Below the pieces are notes generated by a model. That model saw only the letters and a list, made by a program, of their open reading frames with translations. It ran no database searches and was not told where the DNA came from. Positions 25,266-33,296 of a stretch of DNA of 63,140 nucleotides are shown here, piece by piece. Each line of letters begins with the position of its first letter. The stretch's first letter is position 1. The position numbers and the translations under genes are program-made. Source of the stretch: Candidatus Gastranaerophilales bacterium. GTDB lineage: Bacteria > Cyanobacteriota > Vampirovibrionia > Gastranaerophilales > Gastranaerophilaceae. The stretch is taken from NCBI GenBank assembly GCA_944323735.1, contig CALUTO010000012.1, forward strand, positions 1 through 63,140, read 5' to 3'.

Positions 25266-26789
25266 ATGAACTTTTTGTCATTGATAACATTGATATTTGC
25301 ACCGATAGCTGCGGCAATTTTGATGCTGGTGCCAAAGTTTCCTAATCATCAGGTAAAGGTAAGACGTTTTGCGAAAGCATTTGCAAGTGTGCATTTTATT
25401 TATGCATTATTATTTCTTGTATTTTTTGATACAGGTCTTTATGGAATGTCTTATGAAAAAGAACTGACATTTTTTAACATAAGCTGGCTAAAATCCATGG
25501 GAATATCTGCAAAATTTGCATTGGACGGAATTTCTGTTCTGATGGTTGTATTGACGTCATTTATTGTTCTGATTACTTTTGTTTTAAGCAAAATGCATGT
25601 GAGAAGAAAACATAAATTGTATTATTCTATGGTGCTGCTTTTTGAGTCTGCAATTCTTGGTATTCTATGTTCAAAAGATATGTTTATGTTTTTTGTATTC
25701 TGGGAATTGTCGCTTATACCCCTGTATTTTTTGATTTCCCAGTGGGGAAATTCAGAGGCAAGAAGTGCCGCTATGAAGTTTACGCTTGCTTCTTTTTGTG
25801 CAAATGTATTTTTGTTTTTTGCAATGTTGATTTTATACTATTATAATTTTGCAGTAAGTAATGTACTCACTGCAAATATAGAATCATTGAGCATGGATGA
25901 AAATATTTATCCTGTATGGTTTCAGGTGACTGTTTTTGTCAATTTTCTTATAGGCTTTGTGCTTCGGGTTCCGTTTGTGTTTTTTCACTCATGGTTTCCG
26001 GATGTGCAAAGCAAGGCAAGCGCACCGGTTAATATTCTTATTTCCGGGACGCTTCTTTGCACAGGTGTGTATGGTTTAATAAGATTCAATATGCAAATTT
26101 TTCCGGAGATATTTAAAATGTTTGCACCTGTTTTAATGTGCTGGGGTGTATTTAATATAATATATGCAGGGGCACTTTCTATTCTTCAGACAGAAATAAA
26201 AAAAATCGCATCTTATGCGCAGATATCTATGATGGGTTTTGTTATGATAGGTCTGGCGTGTTTAAATCAGGTTGGATTTAACGGAGCAGTTTTTATGACG
26301 CTTGCGCTTGCTGTTGTATTTGCAGCATTATTTGCCGTAATATCGGCTGTCCAATTCAGGACAAAAACAACATATCTTACTGCACTTGGCGGGCTAGGTC
26401 AGGTTATGCCTAAATGTATGTATTTTTCATTAATTATATGTTTCGGGGCGATTGGTGTTCCTTTTCTCATAACATTTGCCCCGAAATTAATGATATTATC
26501 CGGTGCAATACTTTCAAATTTAGAAGAGCAGCTTCTGGTTAAAATTGTTGCAATAATCGGGCTTTTATCTATAATTTTTGCTTCCGGTTATATTATGTAT
26601 TTGTTTTATAAAATATTTTGTTCGGTTCTGCTTGAGCAATGGAAAAGATTGAAAGACCTTAGTATTCAGGAGATGAGTGTAATGTCTGCTTTATGTCTTG
26701 TCATTATTTACTTTGGAGTATATCCTATGTCCGTAATTCAGGTATATCAGTCTGTTTCTAATCTGTTGTTAGATATATTACAGGTGTAG
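25266..26789 (+). CDS. nuoM: NuoM-like antiporter subunit with altered channel residues
   Basis: About 507 residues, near full length, with 13-14 helices. Conserved Glu is in FWELSLIPLYFLI. The central block reads LRVPFVFFHSWFPDVQ where the family has VKxPxxPFHxWLPDAH, so the helix-7 Lys is Arg. LLCTGVYGLIRF replaces LLKxGxYGLLRF, so the helix-8 Lys is Cys. The ATG at 25266 is preferred to the TTG at 25257, as AGGAG lies at 25249. In other organisms the protein would pump protons; here that is doubtful. Confidence 0.85.
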   Translation: MNFLSLITLIFAPIAAAILMLVPKFPNHQVKVRRFAKAFASVHFIYALLFLVFFDTGLYGMSYEKELTFFNISWLKSMGISAKFALDGISVLMVVLTSFIVLITFVLSKMHVRRKHKLYYSMVLLFESAILGILCSKDMFMFFVFWELSLIPLYFLISQWGNSEARSAAMKFTLASFCANVFLFFAMLILYYYNFAVSNVLTANIESLSMDENIYPVWFQVTVFVNFLIGFVLRVPFVFFHSWFPDVQSKASAPVNILISGTLLCTGVYGLIRFNMQIFPEIFKMFAPVLMCWGVFNIIYAGALSILQTEIKKIASYAQISMMGFVMIGLACLNQVGFNGAVFMTLALAVVFAALFAVISAVQFRTKTTYLTALGGLGQVMPKCMYFSLIICFGAIGVPFLITFAPKLMILSGAILSNLEEQLLVKIVAIIGLLSIIFASGYIMYLFYKIFCSVLLEQWKRLKDLSIQEMSVMSALCLVIIYFGVYPMSVIQVYQSVSNLLLDILQV

Positions 26790-26800
26790 AGTTGTATATT

Positions 26801-28249
26801 ATGAATAATGTTTGGAATGATATCTTAAATGCTTATTTACCGGAGAGTATACTGATTATATTTATAATATTTAATCTTGCGGCTTCTTTGTTTTTCAATA
26901 CTTATTTGTATAAACTTTCGAAATGGTTTACACTTCTTGGTATTTCTCTGGCATTAGGTGCTACTTTTTTTCTGCCAATTGACCCTGATAATATGGAGAT
27001 TTTTGCGTTTAGCGGAGAGATTGTTTCAAATATATATACAGTGTTTTACAAAATACTTATTCTTATGTGCTCATTTTGTTTGACACTGCTTTCGGGATAT
27101 TTTATAAGAGAAAAAAGAGACAGAGCTTTTGAATATTTTTCGGTATTTTTGTGTGCAGTGTTATTTTCTATGTGTATGATTAGTTCCGGCGATTTGGCCT
27201 GTTTATTTTTAAGTGTTGAGGGATTCGGGCTGTGCTGTTATTTGTTGTTGAATTTTTCAAAATCTCCTGACGCAAAACAATTGAGCTTTGGATATTTTGT
27301 GCAGGGAGCAGTTGCCGCATTGTTATTTCTGTTCGGAGTTTCGTATTTGTACGGCTTGTGCGGTCAGATTGGTTTTGCTCAAGTCAGTGAATATCTTTTG
27401 CAGAACAATTCTTTTGTACTTTTATCTTTTTCTTTTGTATTGATGCTTTGTCCGTTTTTTTTCAAACTCGGTCTTGTGCCTTTTTCAAGCTGGATATCTG
27501 ATACATTTGAAGGAGCAGGATATCCTATAGCTGCATTTATGTCCTCAATACCCGTGTTTGCGTGTTTTGGTGTAATTTCAAGGCTGCTTTTGCTTTTTAT
27601 TAACTATATACCGGTGCTAAAACTTGTCTTTGTTTGTATTGGTATGTTTACTATAATATGCAGTTCTCTTTGTGCAATTAGGCAAACTGGCGTTAAAAGG
27701 ATGCTTGCATACAGTATGAGTGTCCAGTCCGGAATTATGCTTCTGGGGCTTGGCGTTTTTTCTGTATTCAGTTTATCAGGTGTGCTGTTTTATTTAATGT
27801 GCTATATGTTCGCTAATATAGGTGTCTGGGCAGCTATAATACTTTTTTATATATCGACAAAACGTGGAGATATAGAAGATTACAACGGTCTGATTTTTCA
27901 CAGGCCATACTATGTAATAGCGTTTACAACTGTATTGATTGCACTTGCCGGACTTGCCCCGACAAGCGGTTTTGTTTCTAAATTATATTTGTTTTCTGCT
28001 GTTGCAAGGGCGGGATTTCTATTTCTGCCATTTTTGATTATTTCAATGCTCGGCTGTGTGATTATGATTTTTGCATACTGGAAATTAATAAGAGCCATGT
28101 TTAGAAGAGTTGAGACAGATGCAGTTATTAATACACAAATTGTATCATCAAAGTTTATATTGTATGCGTGTGCTCTCGCTACTGTGTTGATTTGCATTTT
28201 CGCCGATAAAATAATACAATTATGCCAGTCAGTTGCCTATTATTTATAG
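26801..28249 (+). CDS. nuoN: NuoN-like antiporter subunit with altered channel residues
   Basis: About 482 residues and multi-pass. The helix-5 Glu is kept in LSVEGFGLCCYLLL, and the helix-7 Lys in FKLGLVPFSSWISDTFEGAG. Within that block the usual PFHxWxPD is PFSSWISD, losing His and Pro. The helix-8 position (family SxxPKxAxF) reads SSIPVFACF, so its Lys is lost. ALAGLAPTSGFVSKLYLF near residue 390 is well conserved. Final gene of the operon; it ends two bases from the convergent fliR. Confidence 0.85.
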   Translation: MNNVWNDILNAYLPESILIIFIIFNLAASLFFNTYLYKLSKWFTLLGISLALGATFFLPIDPDNMEIFAFSGEIVSNIYTVFYKILILMCSFCLTLLSGYFIREKRDRAFEYFSVFLCAVLFSMCMISSGDLACLFLSVEGFGLCCYLLLNFSKSPDAKQLSFGYFVQGAVAALLFLFGVSYLYGLCGQIGFAQVSEYLLQNNSFVLLSFSFVLMLCPFFFKLGLVPFSSWISDTFEGAGYPIAAFMSSIPVFACFGVISRLLLLFINYIPVLKLVFVCIGMFTIICSSLCAIRQTGVKRMLAYSMSVQSGIMLLGLGVFSVFSLSGVLFYLMCYMFANIGVWAAIILFYISTKRGDIEDYNGLIFHRPYYVIAFTTVLIALAGLAPTSGFVSKLYLFSAVARAGFLFLPFLIISMLGCVIMIFAYWKLIRAMFRRVETDAVINTQIVSSKFILYACALATVLICIFADKIIQLCQSVAYYL

Positions 28250-28250
28250 G

Positions 28251-29033
28251 TTAGAAAATTTTTGCAAACGATAAAAAGTAATCACTTATTACATTAAACA
28301 AAATCGGCATAATCCAAATGAGAATAGCTGCACCGAGTACCGGCTTGAATAAGAAGCTCAGCTGAAAAACGTTTACCTGCGGTGCTGTTTTTGAAATTAT
28401 ACCGAGAATCAAATCCTGTCCCAGTGTTGCGAGCAGAACAGGGGAGGCTATTTGAAGTCCGACATAAAGAACATTAGATGTCAGCGTTATTAAATATTCA
28501 AGGTTGACGAGTTCATCAAGCGGGATAGCTGTGGCATAAACAGGAAAAATTTCAAAAGTGCGGAGAAAAGCCGCAATAAGCCAGTACATTCCTCCAACGT
28601 GCATAAAAATAATCAACGCAAAAACGGCAAAAAGATTTCCCATAATAGATGTCTGTGAAGATGTGGTCGGGTCAAGTACAGTAGCTGATGAAAGACCCAT
28701 TTGCATATTTATCATATCTCCGCCGGCGGATATTGCCGAGGTGATACATTGTGCAATGAATCCGAGCATTGCTCCTGCAACAAAATTTAAAATAAGCCCG
28801 AGAATAAGCGACGAACCTGCCGGTACCACAGAGGGCTTTATTATAAAGGACAGGATAATTGTAAGAATAAGAGCAAAAGAGAGTTTTACCATTCCTGTTA
28901 TTTCTTTTCGGTTAAGAACAGGTGCAAAACGCATAAATCCTAAAATTCTTGCGAAAATAAAGATGCCGACGCCAAGAGCGTTGTTGACTTCAGGAAAATA
29001 TTTAGGAAAAGTATTTATAATTGTATCGAGCAT
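28251..29033 (-). CDS. fliR: Flagellar/type III export protein FliR
   Basis: A component of the FliPQR export gate in the inner membrane. 260 residues, with about six helices. Typical motifs are FARILGFMRFAPVLNRKEI and GLSSATVLDPTTSSQTS. The C-terminal VNVFQLSFLFKPVLG is the usual N(V/I)xxLxFPLKP block with FKP. Last gene of the minus-strand export operon, separated from fliQ by a small secreted protein gene. Confidence 0.93.
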   Translation of the reverse strand: MLDTIINTFPKYFPEVNNALGVGIFIFARILGFMRFAPVLNRKEITGMVKLSFALILTIILSFIIKPSVVPAGSSLILGLILNFVAGAMLGFIAQCITSAISAGGDMINMQMGLSSATVLDPTTSSQTSIMGNLFAVFALIIFMHVGGMYWLIAAFLRTFEIFPVYATAIPLDELVNLEYLITLTSNVLYVGLQIASPVLLATLGQDLILGIISKTAPQVNVFQLSFLFKPVLGAAILIWIMPILFNVISDYFLSFAKIF

Positions 29034-29047
29034 CTGATTTTACGCTC

Positions 29048-29410
29048 CTAATATGGTGTGTCCAGAAGAAAATACCTGCTCTCCGGTGCTTTTTCCCGAA
29101 CTTTTATTATATAGTGATAAGTTGTGTCTTTTGTCTTTATAAAGAGATTTGCTGTACCTATATCAAGTGCTTTTACTGTTACTTTAGATTCCTGGAAAAG
29201 ACTCGGGATTGATTCTACTTTTATTATATCCGGATTTGATGTTTCTATTTTTAATCGTTCTTTACCGAAAACTAAAAGAGCGGTCTCTGATGGCTGAAGG
29301 ACTAACATTTGTTTTGTTAGTTCACTATATGAGGCTGCAGTGGTAAAAAAGAATAAAAGTATAATGCATAAAACATTTATAATTAAAAATTTTTTTGAAA
29401 CTTTTTTCAT
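29048..29410 (-). CDS. Small secreted protein with pilus-N (CpaC N-terminal-like) domain
   Basis: A 120-residue protein with a signal peptide or anchor (MKKVSKKFLIINVLCIILLF). A single beta-rich domain has SETALLVFGKERLKIETSNP, VTVKALDIGTANLFI and a closing YHYIIKV. This pattern is the N-terminal domain of secretin-type CpaC/RcpA proteins. It sits between fliQ and fliR, six bases from fliQ and 14 from fliR, so it is an operon member. A periplasmic role around the export apparatus or basal body is inferred. Confidence 0.7.
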   Translation of the reverse strand: MKKVSKKFLIINVLCIILLFFFTTAASYSELTKQMLVLQPSETALLVFGKERLKIETSNPDIIKVESIPSLFQESKVTVKALDIGTANLFIKTKDTTYHYIIKVREKAPESRYFLLDTPY

Positions 29411-29416
29411 AATGTT

Positions 29417-29905
29417 TTATCTCTCCATAATTTTCTGACGTTCAATAAAGTTCGGGGAAGGATTCGGCATTCTGTCCGAGGGGTGATATTTTATTTTTTC
29501 GTTGTTATCTATGAAGGGAATTTTTCCCGGGTTTCTCATAATATCTCCGATTTCCTGTTTTTGAAATCTGCTGTCTTTCATTTCTTCTGCAAACGGGACG
29601 GTATACCGGTGATAGTTAGCGGGCAGAACATAGCTGTCAGACTGTGGTATCTGGTTAAATGCCAGTGCAAAACCTTCATGCAAAAGATTTGTTAATAGTT
29701 TAATGTATCCGGCTCCAAGTATCATAAGTACAAGAAATACTGCAAGAATTTTCGGTGCAGCAGCAATAGTCTGCTCCTGTACCTGGGTGACTGCCTGCAA
29801 AATACCGACTACCAGACCTACAAATGCTGCTGTTAATACGCAGGGCATAGATATCATCAGCATTGTCAAAAGACCCTTTCCCATATATTCAAGTAGAATT
29901 TCCAT
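29417..29905 (-). CDS. fliQ: Flagellar/type III export protein FliQ with a long C-terminal tail
   Basis: The first 88 residues are a normal FliQ: two helices with PCVLTAAFVGLVVGILQAVT and QVQEQTIAAAPKI. FliQ is normally about 89 residues, but this one has 162. The extra 74 residues are soluble, Pro- and Asn-rich and charged (from about SDSYVLPANYHRYTVPF). No frameshift is needed and the spacing to the neighbours is normal, so the tail is part of the gene. Confidence 0.9.
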   Translation of the reverse strand: MEILLEYMGKGLLTMLMISMPCVLTAAFVGLVVGILQAVTQVQEQTIAAAPKILAVFLVLMILGAGYIKLLTNLLHEGFALAFNQIPQSDSYVLPANYHRYTVPFAEEMKDSRFQKQEIGDIMRNPGKIPFIDNNEKIKYHPSDRMPNPSPNFIERQKIMER

Positions 29906-29918
29906 AACTAATCGTTCC

Positions 29919-30560
29919 TTAATTAAAGCTCGTTACAAGTCCGTGAACAATCATGCTCCACCCGTCCACTGCAATAAATATCAACAGCTTAAACGGAAGA
30001 GAAATGATAGTCGGAGAAAGCATAAACATACCAAGAGCAAGAAGTACGTTTGCAACAATCAGGTCAAGAACAATAAATGGCACGAAAATCACAAAGCCTA
30101 TTTCAAAAGCGGTTTTAAGTTCACTTATGATATATGCCGGTGCAACCTGCCAGATTGTTATATCATCAGGTGTCTTTGGCTTGCCCTGTCCCGACAGTTC
30201 TATGAAAAACGTCATATCTTCCTGGCGTGTCTGTTTCATCATAAACTCTTTTAGCGGCTTTGAGCCTTCAGCTATTGCCATTACCATGTCCCCGTTTTTT
30301 GTATAATACGGTTCACCCATTGCCCACATTTTTTGAAAAACAGGGCTCATTGTGTACATTGTCAAAATCATTGACAGCCCTACAAGAACTATTCCGGGGG
30401 GCACCTGCTGTGTACCCAGTGCCTGTTTTAGTAAAGAAAATACAATTGTGTATCTTAAAAAACTCGTCATACAGGTAAACACAAGCGGCAGTAATGAAAA
30501 AGCCGTCATGACGATAAGCATTTGTATTACAGGATTTAAATCTTTTAAAATACTATCCAT
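29919..30560 (-). CDS. fliP: Flagellar/type III export protein FliP
   Basis: Core subunit of the export gate. A 213-residue protein with FSLLPLVFTCMTSFLRYTIV and ALGTQQVPPGIVLVGLS near the N-terminus. The C-terminal block has FEIGFVIFVPFIVLDLIVAN and MFMLSPTIISLPFKLLIF. The N-terminal signal peptide seen in many flagellar FliPs is absent, and the protein starts directly with the first helix. Confidence 0.95.
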   Translation of the reverse strand: MDSILKDLNPVIQMLIVMTAFSLLPLVFTCMTSFLRYTIVFSLLKQALGTQQVPPGIVLVGLSMILTMYTMSPVFQKMWAMGEPYYTKNGDMVMAIAEGSKPLKEFMMKQTRQEDMTFFIELSGQGKPKTPDDITIWQVAPAYIISELKTAFEIGFVIFVPFIVLDLIVANVLLALGMFMLSPTIISLPFKLLIFIAVDGWSMIVHGLVTSFN

Positions 30561-30584
30561 TGTTATATCCCTTTGGTTTTTAAG

Positions 30585-31013
30585 TTATTCTGGTATGTTA
30601 AGCTTTTTTATGATTTCTCTCATCATTGGTTGTTTATTTTTGTTTGTTCTTTTCAGAACTCCGCTGTAGTTTACCGGTGTAGAATATTTCGGAATACGTA
30701 CAGGTTCGACATCTATTGTTCTTGTTTCACTTTCTTCCTGTTGAATATTTTCGGTGTTTTTTTCATTCAGTCTTGCAAGCAAAGTTGTACAGTCAGGATC
30801 AGACGCAATTAAAAATTTCTCCTCACCTGCTTTTACAACATACAGAGTTTTTCTCTGGGAAATGTTTAGTGCATTTTCGATTTCAAGGTTGTTCGCCTGC
30901 GTTTTGGAAAATTTTGTGTCCAGAACAGTTTTTTTGTAAATCACAAAGCATAACAGAATAGCTCCAATCATTGCCATTGTGTAAACTGCAAAATTTATTA
31001 AATAACCTGTCAT
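30585..31013 (-). CDS. fliO: FliO-like export accessory protein
   Basis: A 142-residue protein with one N-terminal membrane helix (about 5-25). A small cytoplasmic domain follows with NALNISQRKTLYVVKAGEEK and FLIASDPDCTTLLARL, the FliO pattern of a strand pair around Gly. FliO helps FliP assemble. It is immediately upstream of fliP, as in canonical fliOPQR operons. Confidence 0.8.
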   Translation of the reverse strand: MTGYLINFAVYTMAMIGAILLCFVIYKKTVLDTKFSKTQANNLEIENALNISQRKTLYVVKAGEEKFLIASDPDCTTLLARLNEKNTENIQQEESETRTIDVEPVRIPKYSTPVNYSGVLKRTNKNKQPMMREIIKKLNIPE

Positions 31014-31048
31014 TATTTTTCTCCCTGTTTTTAAGTTTCTTTTATCTG

Positions 31049-32224
31049 TTAAATATCTTCTTCTTCTACATCAAAGTCACTGTAGTCGAAATCTTCTTCA
31101 TCGTTTTGCTGCTGGTTGGCTCCGTGAGAACCAGAAGGTTGTTCCTCAGGGCTATGTACTGCTTCGTCAGCATCCGGTTCTTTTTCATCAGAATCAGTAT
31201 ATATTTCGTCAATTCTGACCCCGTATCTGTCATTTATAATGACAAGCTCTCCGGAGGCAATAATTTTGTTTTCTACCTTCAGGTCAATTTTGTTTTCATA
31301 GACAGAGCCAATGTCTACGACAAGCCCCTCTGACATTTGCTTTAGCTCTCCGAGTGTAATTTTTACTTTTTCAAATTCAGCTCCCATGTCGACTTGAATA
31401 TTGTCCCACATGTTAAAATTGTTTTCGGAATTTTCATCCATATGTCTGCCTCCATCGTAATCAAAATCTTTAATAAGAGCCGGGTTTGGTATGACTTTAA
31501 ATTTTATAGCTTTTCCTTCATAAAGCAGGGTCATCCGTTTGATATTGCTATCCTCAAGCACAACTATATCTCCGGGCTCCAGTTGTTTTATATCATTCAG
31601 CTTTATTCTGGTTTTTCCTACACGAATATTCAGTTTTGCAATACAGCTTTTGAAATCGTCTATTGTAAACCGGTTTCTTATTCTTAGTTTTTCAGGTTTA
31701 ATTGCTATTACTGGTACAGTGACTATTATTTTTCCGATTTCACGTTTTTTGTTTTTGACAAAAAATGTAAGGATACATTCATTGAAATTCACTGTGTTTT
31801 TTGGGAGTTCATCGGGCGGGAGAAGAATTTCACAAAAATATTTGTATAAATAATTATTAAATCCCGTTAGAATTTTTGCTTCTAACTCTGTTATTTTTTC
31901 CAGATTGAAATCTTTTTTTCCTGGTATGTTGCCAATTGCATCTTCGAGAAGTTCTTTTACAACTTGTTTAGAGAGTCTTATGAATATTGCCCGTTCTTTG
32001 TTGAGCCGGATTTTTGTCACAAAATATTCATCCTGAGATGACAATAGGTTTACATTTTCAAACAGACCCATTAGTTTTGCTGATATATCGGTGTTCCAAA
32101 ATTCAGAGGCACCGATTTCCAAATTTTCTGTAAAATTAATATCAAACCAGTCATATGTGCGGTTGAGCTGTTTTGAGAATGAAGATATTATTTTTTTTTG
32201 CTGTTGTTCAAATTGCAAATCCAT
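31049..32224 (-). CDS. fliN: Tandem-SpoA switch protein (FliM/FliN or SctQ-like)
   Basis: 391 residues. An N-terminal domain (about 1-190) of the FliM-middle/SctQ kind is followed by two SpoA domains. The first (about 205-255) has RVGKTRIKLNDIKQLEPGDI; the second (about 275-340) has KVKITLGELKQMSEGLVVDI and NKIIASGELVIINDRYGVRI, which is FliN-like. The acidic Glu/Asp/Gln tail is unusual. SctQ-type proteins of non-flagellar type III systems share this layout. First gene of the export operon. Confidence 0.8.
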   Translation of the reverse strand: MDLQFEQQQKKIISSFSKQLNRTYDWFDINFTENLEIGASEFWNTDISAKLMGLFENVNLLSSQDEYFVTKIRLNKERAIFIRLSKQVVKELLEDAIGNIPGKKDFNLEKITELEAKILTGFNNYLYKYFCEILLPPDELPKNTVNFNECILTFFVKNKKREIGKIIVTVPVIAIKPEKLRIRNRFTIDDFKSCIAKLNIRVGKTRIKLNDIKQLEPGDIVVLEDSNIKRMTLLYEGKAIKFKVIPNPALIKDFDYDGGRHMDENSENNFNMWDNIQVDMGAEFEKVKITLGELKQMSEGLVVDIGSVYENKIDLKVENKIIASGELVIINDRYGVRIDEIYTDSDEKEPDADEAVHSPEEQPSGSHGANQQQNDEEDFDYSDFDVEEEDI

Positions 32225-32390
32225 TCACCCCTAATCTGAGAACAAATATCTCAAATTGTCCCAAGTCATATTTCCCTACCAGTAATAGTACTTGATTTTA
32301 GGTATGTAGAGTATCGTATATTTGATGTAATTTGTTTTAAATCAGATTGTTTTTCAAAACAGCAAATGTGTTAAAGAAAAATTTTTCTAT

Positions 32391-32417
32391 AAAAAATCCG
32401 GTAATATACCGGATTTT
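32391..32417 (-). terminator. Terminator after the minus-strand gene at 32422
   Basis: ATCCGGTA and TACCGGAT flank a three-base loop, with A- and T-tracts on both sides. It separates the 32422 gene from the SpoA gene downstream, so the export operon probably has its own promoter within 32225-32390. That stretch shows nothing else. Confidence 0.85.
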
Positions 32418-32421
32418 TTAT

Positions 32422-33117
32422 TTATTTATTTTTATCTGTAAGAATGAATAAACTTATTAAATCATTTAGTGCCAGAGCTTGTTTTCTGTAATCCTGCACC
32501 TGTTTTTCAAGAGCCTGAATATTTGCTTTATACTGCTGTATCGTTGACAGGCAGTCTCTTGCGCTGTCATTCAGTCCGTCTTGAACCTGCTGGGCTTCTT
32601 TCAGTACACTGTTCATTGAAATACCGAGAGCTTCCATTGTCTGGCGGATTATTTGTGCTCCGGTTTGCTTTGTAACGCCGGAAGGCAGCTGCATGATAAG
32701 CCTTTTTAAAACAGCAACATTTGACGGCATAGTATGCTGCTGCTGGTGCTGTATCGGTTTTACTGCAGGTTTGGCAAAAATATCTTCTTTTTCAAAAACT
32801 GGAGAAACATTTTTCGGGCGGGGAAATTCAAAACTTGCTGCGTCTGTATAATTTTCTTCCTGCGTCGGAAAGTCATTCAGTATATTTCCTGTGTCTTCAA
32901 AAAATGTATCCTGAACTGAAAAATCATCAAAGTTTGCATCAGATGCAGCATTTTGTACGGGCTGCTCGAAAAAGTCATCCTGCATACTTTGTTCTCCGAG
33001 ATCCGGTGCTGTCGCTTTCGGAGGTTCAGGAAGCGGATTTATTTCAATTTCTGCCTGTTTTTTTAGTGCCTGAACAATTTTTTTACCTACACCCGAGGGA
33101 AGTTTATTTTCTGCCAT
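32422..33117 (-). CDS. Hypothetical protein with acidic linker and C-terminal coiled coil
   Basis: 231 residues. The N-terminal KLPSGVGKKIVQALKKQAEI is basic and helical. An acidic Phe/Asp-rich linker lies at about 35-125. A helical domain has LIMQLPSGVTKQTGAQIIRQ and then a coiled coil (about 170-225). The phrase 'LPSGVxK' occurs twice, at the N-terminus and at about 142. The gene lies upstream of the switch/export operon. Function unknown; involvement in flagellar assembly or cell shape would be a guess. Confidence 0.65.
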   Translation of the reverse strand: MAENKLPSGVGKKIVQALKKQAEIEINPLPEPPKATAPDLGEQSMQDDFFEQPVQNAASDANFDDFSVQDTFFEDTGNILNDFPTQEENYTDAASFEFPRPKNVSPVFEKEDIFAKPAVKPIQHQQQHTMPSNVAVLKRLIMQLPSGVTKQTGAQIIRQTMEALGISMNSVLKEAQQVQDGLNDSARDCLSTIQQYKANIQALEKQVQDYRKQALALNDLISLFILTDKNK

Positions 33118-33190
33118 ATTTTTAACCTTTTAAGTCTTTTAGTTCTATTGTAAAAAATTATATACAAAATATAAATATTTTTCAAAATGT

Positions 33191-33231
33191 AAATTAATAT
33201 TATTTAACTTTATGTTAAATAATATTAATTT
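33191..33231. promoter_or_regulatory. Perfect 41-bp palindrome between divergent genes
   Basis: Two 18-base arms pair perfectly around a TTTAT loop at 33209-33213. It sits between the minus-strand gene ending its 5' side at 33117 and the kinase gene starting at 33297. AT-only arms beyond the GTTAAA core mean it could be an operator, a cruciform or a terminator-like hairpin. Confidence 0.5.
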
Positions 33232-33296
33232 TGAGAAATTTATAAAAATGTTAAATATTTGTCATCAGGAGAAAAATAGACTATTCTTTAATTATT

